A stretch of DNA of 64,000 bases from Aminobacter anthyllidis (GCF_018555685.1 NZ_JAFLWW010000006.1:1-64000), one strand, 5' to 3'; shown: positions 51,050 to 59,946, counted from the stretch's first letter. Numbers and translations: made by a program. Notes: generated from the sequence alone by a model not told the origin.

Positions 51050-53122
51050 TCATGACGTACCGACCTCGACGATAATGTTGCCATCCCTATCCGACAGCGC
51101 CCGATCGCCCGGCTCCAGCACCGTCGTCGCGTCCATCTGCTCGAGTATCGCCGGTCCCAGGATCGTGGCATCGAGCGGCAGCTTTTCGCGCTCATAAACC
51201 GGCGTGTCGCGCCAGCCGCCCTCGAACCACACCGGCCTGACCTCCCGCAGCGCGCCTTCCAGCGTCGCCACCCGCCCGGCCGGATCGATCAGGCTGCCGA
51301 GGTCGATGTCGGGGCGCACGCCCGTCACCGAGGTGTTGAGGTTGACGAGGTTGGCGCGAATCTCCGGCAGCTCGACCTTGAAGCGGGCGAAATAGGCCTT
51401 TTCGAACAGCGCCTGCAGCGTGGCGCGGTCGATTTCGGGCGAGGGCAGCGGCACGTTGACGAGATGTGTCTGCCCGACAAACTGCATGTCGGCCGAATGG
51501 CTGACGCGGATGCTCCGGGGCCGGATCGCTTCCTTGGCGATCAGCGCCTCGCCCTCGGCCCGATGGCGCACCAGCACCTCGCGGACGCGTTGCTCGTCGA
51601 GCATCGCCACCGGCTGGTTGAGCGTGTTGGCGAAGTCGTGGCGCAGATCGGCGACGACGCAGCCGAGCGCATTGGTGATGCCCGGCCTGGCCGGCACGAG
51701 CACGCGCGGCAAGCCGAGTTCGCGGGCCAGCGCCGAGGCATGCAGCGGCCCGGCACCGCCGAAAGCAAACAATGTGAGGTCGCGCGGGTCGTGGCCGCGC
51801 GACACCGACACCATGCGGATGGCGCCCGCCATCCTGATGTTGCCGAGCCTGAGCACAGCACCTGCCGCCGCCACACCGTCGAGCCCGGTCGCCTTGCCGA
51901 TCCTGTCTTCGAAGATTTTCCGTACCGCCTCGACGGTCACCGGAGTGTCGACCGCCAGCAGCCTCTTCGGGTCGAGCCGCCCGAGCACCAGATTGGCGTC
52001 GGTGATCGTCGGTTCGGTGCCGCCGCGGCCGTAGCAGATCGGCCCGGGATTGGCCCCGGCACTCTCCGGCCCGACCTGGATCAGCCCGGAAGCATCGACG
52101 CGCGCGATCGAGCCGCCGCCGGCACCCACCGTATGCACCGCCACCATCGGCACATGGATCGGCATCGCATATTCGATCTCGATCTCGTTCGACACCGCAG
52201 GTTCGGCATTGAGGATCAGCGCCACGTCCGTCGAGGTGCCGCCCATGTCGTAGGTGACGAGGTTCTCGAAGCCGGCGCGCCGGCCGGTATAGGCGGCGGC
52301 GATGACGCCCGAGGCCGGACCGGACATCACGGTCTTGGCCGCCTCGCGGGTGACGAAGCGGGCCGAAATCATGCCGCCATTGCCGTTCATGATCAGGAAG
52401 TCGCTGCCGTAGCCGCGCGTGGCGAGTTCATCGCGCAGCCGTGCCACGTAGCGTTCGAGGATCGGCTGGACGGCGGCATTGACCGAGGCAGTCACCCCGC
52501 GCTCGAACTCGCGCGCTTCCGACAACAGAGAGTGTCCGGTCGTGATGTGCCCATTCGGCCAGAGTTCTGCGGCAATTTCCGCCGCCCGCCTTTCATGCGC
52601 CGGGTTGGCATAGGAATGCAGGAAATGGATCACCAGTGCCTCGCAGCCCGCCGCCACCAGCTCGGCAACGGCTGTCCGCACGCCGTCTTCGTCGAGCGGC
52701 TCGCGGACCCGGCCCGACGCCTCGATGCGCTCGGTGACTTCCAGCCTGAGATTGCGCGGAATGACCGGCACGAATACTCCGGTCATGCCATAGGGCTGCG
52801 GTCTTGTCCGCCGCCCCAGCTCGATCACGTCGCGGAAGCCGCGTGTCGTGATCATGCCGGTTCTGGCCAGCCGCCGCTCCAGCACGGCATTGGTGGTGGT
52901 GGTCGTGCCGTGGACGATGAGGTCGATGTCGGCAATCGGAAAACCTGTTGCAGCCAGCGCCGCGATGACGCCATGCGCCTGGTTTTCGATGGTTGTCGGC
53001 GTCTTGGCGATGCGGACGGCGCCGCCATTCGTACCGTCGATCAGCAGCAGGTCGGTGAAGGTCCCGCCTACGTCGATGCCTGCCACGACATTTCCCGCTT
53101 CTGCGGGAATATTCTCGTCCAT
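51050..53122 (-). CDS. hyuA: Hydantoinase A / oxoprolinase family protein
   Basis: A 690-residue ATP-binding HyuA-type subunit. The N-terminal acetate/sugar-kinase-like loop is GIDVGGTFTDLLLIDG, followed by VHGTTTTTNAVLER, TYDMGGTSTDVALI-like VTYDMGGTSTDVALILN and LFAFGGAGPLHASALARELG. The C-terminal region includes QFVGQTHLVNVPLP. It pairs with HyuB for ATP-dependent ring opening of a 5-oxoproline-, hydantoin- or similar cyclic amide. The substrate is unknown, as no transporter is attached. It is divergent from fpr across 186 bp. Confidence 0.92.
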   Translation of the reverse strand: MDENIPAEAGNVVAGIDVGGTFTDLLLIDGTNGGAVRIAKTPTTIENQAHGVIAALAATGFPIADIDLIVHGTTTTTNAVLERRLARTGMITTRGFRDVIELGRRTRPQPYGMTGVFVPVIPRNLRLEVTERIEASGRVREPLDEDGVRTAVAELVAAGCEALVIHFLHSYANPAHERRAAEIAAELWPNGHITTGHSLLSEAREFERGVTASVNAAVQPILERYVARLRDELATRGYGSDFLIMNGNGGMISARFVTREAAKTVMSGPASGVIAAAYTGRRAGFENLVTYDMGGTSTDVALILNAEPAVSNEIEIEYAMPIHVPMVAVHTVGAGGGSIARVDASGLIQVGPESAGANPGPICYGRGGTEPTITDANLVLGRLDPKRLLAVDTPVTVEAVRKIFEDRIGKATGLDGVAAAGAVLRLGNIRMAGAIRMVSVSRGHDPRDLTLFAFGGAGPLHASALARELGLPRVLVPARPGITNALGCVVADLRHDFANTLNQPVAMLDEQRVREVLVRHRAEGEALIAKEAIRPRSIRVSHSADMQFVGQTHLVNVPLPSPEIDRATLQALFEKAYFARFKVELPEIRANLVNLNTSVTGVRPDIDLGSLIDPAGRVATLEGALREVRPVWFEGGWRDTPVYEREKLPLDATILGPAILEQMDATTVLEPGDRALSDRDGNIIVEVGTS

Positions 53123-53189
53123 GGACTAATCCCGAAAAGCCCGGACTACATTCCTGTGCCAGTTTAGAAAGGCGTTTTATGCCACAATC

Positions 53190-53219
53190 TTGACGCTGAT
53201 ATCATTTGTATACTAATTA
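53190..53219 (+). promoter_or_regulatory. Possible promoter in the AT-rich hyuA-fpr divergent region
   Basis: TTGACG (53190-53195) is followed 18 bp later by TAATTA (53214-53219), with TATACT (53209-53214) overlapping. The stretch is strikingly AT-rich compared with its surroundings. It is about 90 bp upstream of fpr and 70 bp from the hyuA start. Spacing is acceptable but the -10 match is weak. Confidence 0.3.
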
Positions 53220-53308
53220 ATAACCCGAACAAGGCCCCACTATTTGCCTGTATTTCCGCAGCGCGCCGGTCTGGAAACGCCGCCCGCGCCGGGCGAGAGG
53301 TTTGATTG

Positions 53309-54136
53309 ATGAACACCGCAGCAGCGCTGAAGACGGCGGAAGCCAAGCCGCTTCAGTTCCCAATCCCTGCCAATGTCTACGCTGAAACGGTGGTTTCGGT
53401 GAAGCATTATACGGATCGTCTTTTTTCCTTCCGCATCACCCGGCCGCAGTCGCTGCGCTTCCGTTCGGGCGAATTCGTCATGATCGGCCTGCCCAATGCC
53501 GAGAAGCCGGTCTACCGCGCCTATTCGGTGGCCAGCCCGTCCTGGGACGACGAAGTCGAGTTTTTCTCGATCAAGGTGCCGGATGGTCCGCTGACCTCCG
53601 AGCTGCAGAAGATCGTTCCCGGCGACACCGTGCTGATGCGCCAGAAGTCGACCGGCACGCTGGTGCTCGACGCGCTGACCCCGGGCAAGCGCCTGTTCAT
53701 GATCTCGACCGGCACCGGCATTGCGCCCTTCGCCAGCCTGCTGCGCGACCCCGACACCTATGAGCGTTACGAACACGTCGTGCTGACCCACACCTGCCGC
53801 GACGTCGCCGAGCTGACCTATGGCCAGGAACTTGTCGCCAATCTCGAAAGCGATCCGCTCATCGGCGAGCTGACCCATGGCCGCGTCACGCTCTACAATT
53901 CGACGACGCGCGAGGAATCCGAGCGCATGGGCCGCATCACCGCGCTCATCTCGTCGGGCAAGTTCTTTTCCGATCTCGGCATCGACAAGTTCGATCCCGA
54001 AAGCGACCGCATCATGATCTGCGGCTCGATGCACATGCTCAAGGACGTCAAGGAGCTGGCCGAGAGCCTCGGTTTTGTCGAGGGCTCGCTGCACGTGCCC
54101 GGCACCTTCGTCGTCGAGCGCGCCTTCGTCGGCTGA
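53309..54136 (+). CDS. fpr: Ferredoxin--NADP(+) reductase
   Basis: A 275-residue plant-type reductase (bacterial subclass I) that exchanges electrons between NADPH and ferredoxin or flavodoxin, commonly for redox-stress defence. The FAD-binding motif is YRAYSVASPSW (RxYS), the NADP site is STGTGIAPFASLLRDPDTYE, and the C-terminus ICGSMHMLKDVKELAES ending VVERAFVG is typical of this subclass. The ATG at 53309 follows GAGAGG; the TTG at 53306 is less likely. Confidence 0.95.
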   Translation: MNTAAALKTAEAKPLQFPIPANVYAETVVSVKHYTDRLFSFRITRPQSLRFRSGEFVMIGLPNAEKPVYRAYSVASPSWDDEVEFFSIKVPDGPLTSELQKIVPGDTVLMRQKSTGTLVLDALTPGKRLFMISTGTGIAPFASLLRDPDTYERYEHVVLTHTCRDVAELTYGQELVANLESDPLIGELTHGRVTLYNSTTREESERMGRITALISSGKFFSDLGIDKFDPESDRIMICGSMHMLKDVKELAESLGFVEGSLHVPGTFVVERAFVG

Positions 54137-54175
54137 CGCCCCCTGATTGTGCCGGATCGCCCAGCGGTCCGGCGG

Positions 54176-54193
54176 TTTGACCAATCGGTCAAA
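54176..54193. promoter_or_regulatory. TetR-type palindrome upstream of deoC
   Basis: TTTGACC-AATC-GGTCAAA is a perfect 7-bp inverted repeat with a 4-nt centre. The GACC-N4-GGTC core is typical of TetR-family operators. It lies about 170 bp upstream of the deoC ATG. No TetR gene occurs in this window, so the binding protein would be encoded elsewhere. Confidence 0.5.
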
Positions 54194-54364
54194 ATATCGC
54201 TGCACCGTTCAGCTTTTTCGTCTATCTTCCGCCTCGGGGACTCGTGGAGCATCGCACCACGGGCTATTCTTGTTTTTTGTGCCGTGGTGAAAGCGCACTG
54301 CTTTTCCGCGACGGCTCCTGAGATATCGCGCCGAATACAAGGCGTCCGGAGGAAAGGCAGTCAG

Positions 54365-55411
54365 ATGAGCGGCAAGCTGCGCGAAGCCGAAATGCACCCC
54401 TCAGCCACGGTCATGCCCTTGCCTTCGCGGTTGGCTGCGAATGCGGCCGACACGCACGCCATTGCGCGCAATCCTGGGATGGCGCTGGATCTGGGTTTTG
54501 TCGAATCGATGCGCAGCGTCAACCGCTCGGCGCTGGAGCGGCGGGTCGGCACGCTGACCAAGAGGCGCTCGATCAAGGCCGACAACCAGGCGGCCTGGCT
54601 GCTCAGGTCGATCTCGCTGATGGACCTGACGACGCTGAACTCCAACGACACCGACGAGCGCGTGCGCCGGCTCTGCGCCAAGGCGGTGAACCCGCTGCGG
54701 CGCGATCTGGTCGAGGCGCTGGGCCTCGGCGAGACGGTCATCCGGCCGGCTGCGGTCTGTGTCTACCATCCGTTCGTCGCCACCGCGGTGGAGGCGGTGA
54801 GGGGCACCGGCATCCATGTCGCCGCCGTGTCGACGGCCTTTCCGCATGGCCTTGCGCCACTCGCCACCCGGATCGCCGAGATCGAGGCTTCGGTCGCCGA
54901 CGGCGCCGACGAGATCGACGTCGTCATCCCGCGCGGGCTGGTGTTCGGGGCCAGGTGGCAGGAGCTCTATGACGAGATCAAGGCATTCCGCGCCGCCTGC
55001 GGCGAAGCGCATCTGAAGGTCATCCTCGGCACCGGCGATCTCGCGACTTTGCGCAATGTCACGCTCGCCTCGATGGTGGCGATGATGGCGGGCGCCGACT
55101 TCATCAAGACCTCGACCGGCAAGGAAAGCGTCAACGCGACGCTGCCGGTGGGGCTCGCCATGGTCAGGGCGATCCGCGCCTATCACGAGCAGACCGGCTA
55201 TCTCATCGGCTTCAAGCCGGCCGGCGGCATCTCGACGGCAAAAGTCTCGCTCGACTGGCTGGTGCTGATGAAGGAAGAGCTCGGCCGGCCCTGGCTCGAG
55301 CCCGAGCTGTTCCGCTTCGGCGCGTCGAGCCTGCTCACCGACATCGAACGCCAGCTCGAGCACCACATCAGCGGCCGCTACTCGGCCAACCACCGCCACG
55401 CCATGGCGTGA
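54365..55411 (+). CDS. deoC: Deoxyribose-phosphate aldolase
   Basis: Splits 2-deoxyribose 5-phosphate into glyceraldehyde 3-phosphate and acetaldehyde. A 348-residue class I aldolase. The Schiff-base Lys is Lys248 in DFIKTSTGK; the helper residues lie in ADEIDVVIPRG and GFKPAGGIST. The N-terminal about 90 residues extend beyond short DeoC enzymes (about 220-260), as in longer rhizobial forms. The ATG at 54365 follows AGGAAAGG. The aldehyde dehydrogenase gene follows after a repeat, suggesting disposal of acetaldehyde. Confidence 0.92.
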   Translation: MSGKLREAEMHPSATVMPLPSRLAANAADTHAIARNPGMALDLGFVESMRSVNRSALERRVGTLTKRRSIKADNQAAWLLRSISLMDLTTLNSNDTDERVRRLCAKAVNPLRRDLVEALGLGETVIRPAAVCVYHPFVATAVEAVRGTGIHVAAVSTAFPHGLAPLATRIAEIEASVADGADEIDVVIPRGLVFGARWQELYDEIKAFRAACGEAHLKVILGTGDLATLRNVTLASMVAMMAGADFIKTSTGKESVNATLPVGLAMVRAIRAYHEQTGYLIGFKPAGGISTAKVSLDWLVLMKEELGRPWLEPELFRFGASSLLTDIERQLEHHISGRYSANHRHAMA

Positions 55412-55426
55412 GGCTTTTACTCCCAA

Positions 55427-55574
55427 CCTCCCCCTTGTGGGGAGGGTCGCGCCGCAGGCGCGGGGTGGGGGTAAGCGAGACCGGCCGATTGTGTGTCCGA
55501 TGAACAGATTAAAGAGCAAATTACCCCCACCCCGATCGGCCATGCCGATCGCCCCTCCCCACAAGGGGGAGGGT
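55427..55574. repeat. Palindromic intergenic repeat, copy 7
   Basis: Arms 55427-55475 (cctcccccttgtggggaggg through ggggtgggggtaa) and 55521-55574 (ttacccccaccccgat through ccctccccacaagggggagg) are inverted copies. It lies between deoC and the aldehyde dehydrogenase gene, whose ATG is only 14 bp beyond the right arm. Confidence 0.8.
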
Positions 55575-55588
55575 GAAGGAGGCCTCTC

Positions 55589-57958
55589 ATGAACATCCTC
55601 GAACGATACCACGCCATGGATTATGCCCCAGCCCCCGAGGCCCGCAGCGAGGCCGATGCCTGGCTGGCCGGCCGCGACTTCTCCAAATCACTGTTCATAG
55701 CTGGCGAGTGGCGCGCGGCGGCGGATGAAAAAACCTTCGACACCGAAGATCCATCGAGCGGCAAGCTTTTGGCCAAGGTCTCCGATGCCTCTGCCGCCGA
55801 CATCGAGACGGCGGTGGCAGCAGCTCGCAAGGCGCTGCCGAAGTGGAGCGCTGCCTCGGGCTACGAGCGCGCCAAGGTGCTTTATGCCATCGGCCGTGCC
55901 ATGCAGCGCCACCAGCGGCTGTTTGCGGTGCTGGAAAGCCTCGACAATGGCAAGCCGATCCGCGAGAGCCGCGACATCGACGTGCCGCTGGCGATCCGCC
56001 ACTTCATCCACCATGCCGGCTGGGCCCAGTCGCTGGACAAGGAGTTCCCCGGCCGCAAGCCGGCTGGCGTCGTGGGCCAGATCATTCCGTGGAATTTTCC
56101 GCTGCTGATGCTGGCCTGGAAGATCGCACCGGCACTTGCCACCGGCTGCACCGTGGTGCTGAAGCCGGCCGAGTTCACGCCGCTGACGGCGATCCTGTTT
56201 GCCGAGATCTGCGAGCGCGCGGGCGTGCCCAGGGGCGTGGTCAACATCGTCCAGGGCGGACCCGAGGCAGGCGCGGCGATCGTCAACCATGCCGGCATCG
56301 ACAAGATCGCCTTCACCGGCTCGTCCGAGGTCGGCAAGATCATCCGCAAGGCGACCGCCGGCAGTGGCAAGAAGCTGTCGCTGGAGCTTGGCGGCAAGTC
56401 GGCCTTCATCGTCTTTGAGGATGCCGATCTCGACAGCGCGGTCGAAGGCCTTGTCGACGGCATCTGGTTCAACCAGGGCCAGGTCTGCTGCGCCGGTTCG
56501 CGGCTTCTGGTGCAAGAGAGCGTTGCCGACGCCTTCATCGCCAAGGTCAAGACACGCATGAGCCGGCTGCGCGTCGGCGCGCCATTGGACAAGAACACCG
56601 ACATCGGCCCGCTGGTCGACAAGACCCAGCTCGACAGGGTCAGGCGGCTTGTCGAGGAGGGCGCCAGGCAAGGCGCGGTCTGCTGGCAGCCCGACCAGGA
56701 TGTGCCTGAGACCGGCTACTACCACCTGCCGACCTTGGCGACTGGTGTCGCACCCGCCAACATCCTCGCCCAGGAAGAGGTGTTCGGCCCGGTGCTCGCC
56801 ACCATGAGCTTCCGCAACACCGAAGAGGCGGTCGAGCTTGCCAACAACACCCGTTATGGCCTTGCCGCCTCGGTGTGGAGCGAAAACGTCAATCTGGCGC
56901 TGCATGTCGCCCCGCAGCTCAAGGCCGGAGTGGTCTGGGTCAACGGCACCAACATGTTCGACGCATCTTGCGGCTTCGGCGGTTATCGCGAAAGTGGCTT
57001 CGGCCGCGAGGGCGGGCGCGAGGGGCTGGAGGAATATCTGGCATCCAGCGAGCCGCATGGCCCCGTCATCAAGCCGGCTTCGGCTCCCAAGGCAGCCGCG
57101 CGCGACAATGGCGAAAGCCACGCCATCGACCGCACGGCAAAACTGTTCATTGGTGGCAAGCAGGTCCGTCCCGACGGCAATTATTCGATTGCCGTACTCA
57201 CGCCCAAGGGCAAGCTCGCGGGCGAGGTCGGCCTTGGCAGCCGCAAGGACATCCGCGACGCGGTCTCGGCGGCTAGAGCCTGCAAGGCCTGGCCTGAGGC
57301 GACAGCCTACAACCGCGCCCAGGTGCTCTATTACCTCGCCGAGAATCTCTCGGGCCGCACGGAAGACTTCGCTGCCCGCATCTCGGAACTGACTGGCGCC
57401 AGCCACAAGGTCGCGAAGGCCGAGGTCGAAACCTCGATCGAGCGGCTGTTCTACTACGCCGGCATGGCCGACAAGTTCGAGGGCAGGGTGCACCAGCCGC
57501 CGGCGCGCACGGTCACGCTGGCGCTGCATGAACCGGTCGGGGTCATCGGCATCGTTGCCTCAGACGAGGCGCCGCTGCTCGGTCTGATCTCGCTCATCGC
57601 CCCCGCACTCGCCATGGGCAACACGGTGGTGCTGGTACCGTCGACCACCGCCCCGCTCGTTGCCACCGACCTCTACCAGGTGATCGAATATTCCGACGTG
57701 CCTTCAGGCGCGATCAGCATCGTCACCGGCCATACCGCCGAACTGGCAGCCGTGCTCGCCAAACACGACGACGTCGACGGCCTGTGGGTCGTCGCCGAGG
57801 CCGACATCTGCGCCAGGGCGGAAGCGGAATCGACAGGCAATCTCAAGCGCGTCTGGACCGGCCACGGCCGCAGCCTCGACTGGCCAACAGCCCAAGGCGA
57901 AGCCTTCCTCCGCCGCGCGACAGAGGTCAAGAACGTCTGGGTCCCATACGGGGATTGA
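55589..57958 (+). CDS. Tandem aldehyde dehydrogenase (active domain plus degenerate second domain)
   Basis: A 789-residue protein. Residues about 1-490 form a complete NAD(P)-dependent aldehyde dehydrogenase: IPWNFPLLMLAWKIAPALA, FTGSSEVGKIIRKATAGSGK, general-base Glu266 in LELGGKSAF, and catalytic Cys300 in GQVCCAGSR. Residues about 500-789 repeat the fold (LFIGGKQVRPDGNYS; EPVGVIGIVASDEAPLLGLI), but the part is only about 290 residues long and lacks the catalytic Cys loop, ending in WTGHGRSLDW. Next to deoC it probably oxidises acetaldehyde to acetate; the second half may be structural. Confidence 0.88.
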   Translation: MNILERYHAMDYAPAPEARSEADAWLAGRDFSKSLFIAGEWRAAADEKTFDTEDPSSGKLLAKVSDASAADIETAVAAARKALPKWSAASGYERAKVLYAIGRAMQRHQRLFAVLESLDNGKPIRESRDIDVPLAIRHFIHHAGWAQSLDKEFPGRKPAGVVGQIIPWNFPLLMLAWKIAPALATGCTVVLKPAEFTPLTAILFAEICERAGVPRGVVNIVQGGPEAGAAIVNHAGIDKIAFTGSSEVGKIIRKATAGSGKKLSLELGGKSAFIVFEDADLDSAVEGLVDGIWFNQGQVCCAGSRLLVQESVADAFIAKVKTRMSRLRVGAPLDKNTDIGPLVDKTQLDRVRRLVEEGARQGAVCWQPDQDVPETGYYHLPTLATGVAPANILAQEEVFGPVLATMSFRNTEEAVELANNTRYGLAASVWSENVNLALHVAPQLKAGVVWVNGTNMFDASCGFGGYRESGFGREGGREGLEEYLASSEPHGPVIKPASAPKAAARDNGESHAIDRTAKLFIGGKQVRPDGNYSIAVLTPKGKLAGEVGLGSRKDIRDAVSAARACKAWPEATAYNRAQVLYYLAENLSGRTEDFAARISELTGASHKVAKAEVETSIERLFYYAGMADKFEGRVHQPPARTVTLALHEPVGVIGIVASDEAPLLGLISLIAPALAMGNTVVLVPSTTAPLVATDLYQVIEYSDVPSGAISIVTGHTAELAAVLAKHDDVDGLWVVAEADICARAEAESTGNLKRVWTGHGRSLDWPTAQGEAFLRRATEVKNVWVPYGD

Positions 57959-58047
57959 GGGGAATAGGGCAGTAAGGCAGTAAGGCAGTAAGGCAGTAAG
58001 GCAGTAAGGCAGTAAGGGGAGCTTTCTCCCATACTGCCCTATTCCCC
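57959..58047. repeat. 8-bp tandem repeat inside a long inverted repeat (bidirectional terminator region)
   Basis: Six perfect head-to-tail copies of gcagtaag occupy 57969-58016. The block is flanked by ggggaatagggcagt (57959-57973) and its exact reverse complement actgccctattcccc (58033-58047), so the transcript can form a 15-bp stem. It separates the convergent aldehyde dehydrogenase (stop at 57958) and MarR genes. The unit is not a multiple of 3, consistent with a non-coding location. Confidence 0.8.
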
Positions 58048-58062
58048 TACTGCCTTACCTCC

Positions 58063-58491
58063 TCAACTTATCTTCGTCAGCAGTTGCAGCAGCGTTTCCG
58101 CATCCTTCGCAGATAGCGGCGAAAGCGTCTCATCGCTGATCGCCTTTGCCAGCGGCACAAGCTCTTCTATGGCGCGGCGCCCCTCGTCGGTCAGGTTGAC
58201 CTGAAGCCGGCGTTTGTCGACCTCATGCTTGCTGAGCCGAACCAGCCCACGCGCCGCCAGCCGGTCAATGACGCCTTTGACTGTCGCCGCATCCATGGCG
58301 ATCATGTTGCCAAGCTGGTTTTGCGAGGTCTCGCCGACATCGTGCAGCTTGGCGAGCGCGGCGAACTGCGGCGGTGTCAGGTCGCTGATGTGCGAGGCGA
58401 AGATCGCGACATGGCGTTGGTTTGCCTTGCGCAGGATGAAACCGATCTGCCCCTGGACCTGATAGTCGCCTTCACTGGGGTTCGGGCTCAT
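58063..58491 (-). CDS. MarR family transcriptional regulator
   Basis: A 142-residue winged-helix regulator: TPPQFAALAKLHDVGETSQN, then QLGNMIAMDAATVKGVIDRL (recognition helix), and RLSKHEVDKRRLQVNLTDEG (wing). It is the last gene of the heterocycle operon (4-nt overlap with the DUF1185 gene) and most likely represses that operon until an aromatic or heterocyclic acid binds. No operator is visible inside the window because the promoter lies beyond the right edge. Confidence 0.9.
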   Translation of the reverse strand: MSPNPSEGDYQVQGQIGFILRKANQRHVAIFASHISDLTPPQFAALAKLHDVGETSQNQLGNMIAMDAATVKGVIDRLAARGLVRLSKHEVDKRRLQVNLTDEGRRAIEELVPLAKAISDETLSPLSAKDAETLLQLLTKIS

Positions 58492-59072
58492 CGCAGGCCG
58501 TCCCAGGCCTTGATGTCGGAGGCCTTCAATCCACCCATGCGGTCGTGAATGCGCGGGCCTGAGGTCATGACCAGCGCGAAGACGATTTCGTCGGGGCGTG
58601 GCCCGTCCGGCACGCCCACCTCCATGGCATCGAAATGGCTGCGCACATAGGCGGCGTTGATATGGCCGATCGGCACGTCGAGCCGCGCGCCGAAGGCGCC
58701 GAGCTTCTTGGCCGAGGGTACGATCGCCTTGGCTTCGCCGAGGCGTTCGCGCATGGCGTAGCCGCCCGGCACGTGCCATAGCGCGCCGTGTTCCAGTTCG
58801 CCGGCCGAGCCGACGATGGCGCCCTTGCCATAGCCGTCTATGGCCTTGGCATCGCCACCGAGCGCCGCGATCAGCCGGTCGGACAGCATCAGCCCGAGGG
58901 GTTTCAGATCCTCCATCGCGCTTTGCAGATCCTCGACATAGCGGCCGGCGAGCGGGTTCTTCACCACCGCGAGCGCTGCCGCCCGTCGTCGCGGCGTGTC
59001 CGCGGCGCGGCCTCCATCATGGAATATCTCTTCGACCGTCACCGCGATCTTGCGGATTGGAAACTCAGGCAT
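58488..59072 (-). CDS. Amino acid synthesis family protein (DUF1185 / AA_synth)
   Basis: A 194-residue protein of the AA_synth (DUF1185) family, whose name comes from complementation rather than known chemistry. Landmarks: IRKIAVTVEEIFHDGG, NPLAGRYVEDLQSAMEDLKP, GKGAIVGSAGELEHGALWHV, a possible active-site-like GGYAMRERLGEAKAI, and FALVMTSGPRIHDRMGG. Its place between UPF0280 and MarR in the 6-hydroxynicotinate-reductase-like operon suggests hydrolysis or ring-opening of a cyclic intermediate, an inference without direct support. It overlaps both neighbours (4 and 8 nt). Confidence 0.82.
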   Translation of the reverse strand: MPEFPIRKIAVTVEEIFHDGGRAADTPRRRAAALAVVKNPLAGRYVEDLQSAMEDLKPLGLMLSDRLIAALGGDAKAIDGYGKGAIVGSAGELEHGALWHVPGGYAMRERLGEAKAIVPSAKKLGAFGARLDVPIGHINAAYVRSHFDAMEVGVPDGPRPDEIVFALVMTSGPRIHDRMGGLKASDIKAWDGLR

Positions 59073-59946
59073 GGCTCAGTACCCCCCTAATCGAAACATC
59101 GGGCACGGCGGCAAACTGTTTGCCGCTGATGCGATGTTCACCTGCGAGGAATAGCGCGGCAGACTGGATCGACCCTTGCCGCCGCAACGTTTCGGCGATT
59201 TTGAGGCCGGCATCGAGTGCCGCGCGGATATCTGCTTGAGGCAGTGGACTGACATCAGTGGTGACCAGCCTTTGGCCGAGATCGCTGTCGGGCGCCAGTT
59301 CGCGTGCTGGCTTGCGCTGGATGGCCGGGTGCCCGGGCAGGTCGACGGCATTGGCGATCAATGTCGCCGCCGCATCGGCAGCTGCAGCGCTGGCGGCCAG
59401 CACGGTCACCGCCTCGGCGATGCCGAGCGAAAAGCTGCGCCCGCGCCAGCCGCTGGTGGCGATGCCGCGCACACCATCTTCCGCCCGGATCGTCAGCCGG
59501 TCGGCAAGACCGTGACCGGTACCGGCAATCGCTACTGAAATCTCGTGGCCCGGCGCTATATGCAAGGCGATGTCGCCACCATTGTTGATGTAGGCGCGGT
59601 CGAGCCTGCGCCCTGCGACCATCGCCGCCATGATCTCGTCGGCGACCGAGCCTGCAACCGCGGCCATCGGCGTGATGAACGCCCGGGCCAAAGGCGCGAC
59701 CGCGGCCTCCATGCGCTGCGCCGTCGCGCCAGCGAAAAGTCGGGGCGTTGTCGAGGCCGGGCGGCGCAGCTCGGCGAGTTCGTCGACAAGCTCGGGCAGG
59801 ATCGTCTCGAAACGCCGGGCGGCTTGCCGGTAGGCCGCCTGCAGCTCTTCGGCATCGCCAAAGGCCTCGACGATCAGGTCGATGGGGCCGTGGTTGAAGT
59901 GCAGGCGGCGGCGGTCGGGCAGCCAGGAGATTTCGGGGCCATTCAT
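59065..59946 (-). CDS. UPF0280 family protein
   Basis: A 293-residue protein of the UPF0280 family, structurally related to ApbE flavin transferases; function unknown. Conserved pieces: MAAVAGSVADEIMAAMVAGR, YINNGGDIALHIAPGHEISV and GIATSGWRGRSFSLGIAEAV. The NNGGDIA segment resembles the ApbE metal/flavin site, so FMN attachment or a flavin-linked reaction serving the neighbouring reductase is possible. It overlaps the reductase stop by 4 nt and the DUF1185 start by 8 nt. Confidence 0.82.
   Translation of the reverse strand: MNGPEISWLPDRRRLHFNHGPIDLIVEAFGDAEELQAAYRQAARRFETILPELVDELAELRRPASTTPRLFAGATAQRMEAAVAPLARAFITPMAAVAGSVADEIMAAMVAGRRLDRAYINNGGDIALHIAPGHEISVAIAGTGHGLADRLTIRAEDGVRGIATSGWRGRSFSLGIAEAVTVLAASAAAADAAATLIANAVDLPGHPAIQRKPARELAPDSDLGQRLVTTDVSPLPQADIRAALDAGLKIAETLRRQGSIQSAALFLAGEHRISGKQFAAVPDVSIRGVLSHA

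Noticed and set aside
55688-57529. A 613-codon minus-strand frame opposite the aldehyde dehydrogenase
   Set aside because: Shadow of a gene with intact ALDH motifs; nothing recognisable in its own translation.
57969-58016. CRISPR-like array
   Set aside because: The units are only 8 bp and adjoin without spacers, so this is a simple tandem repeat.
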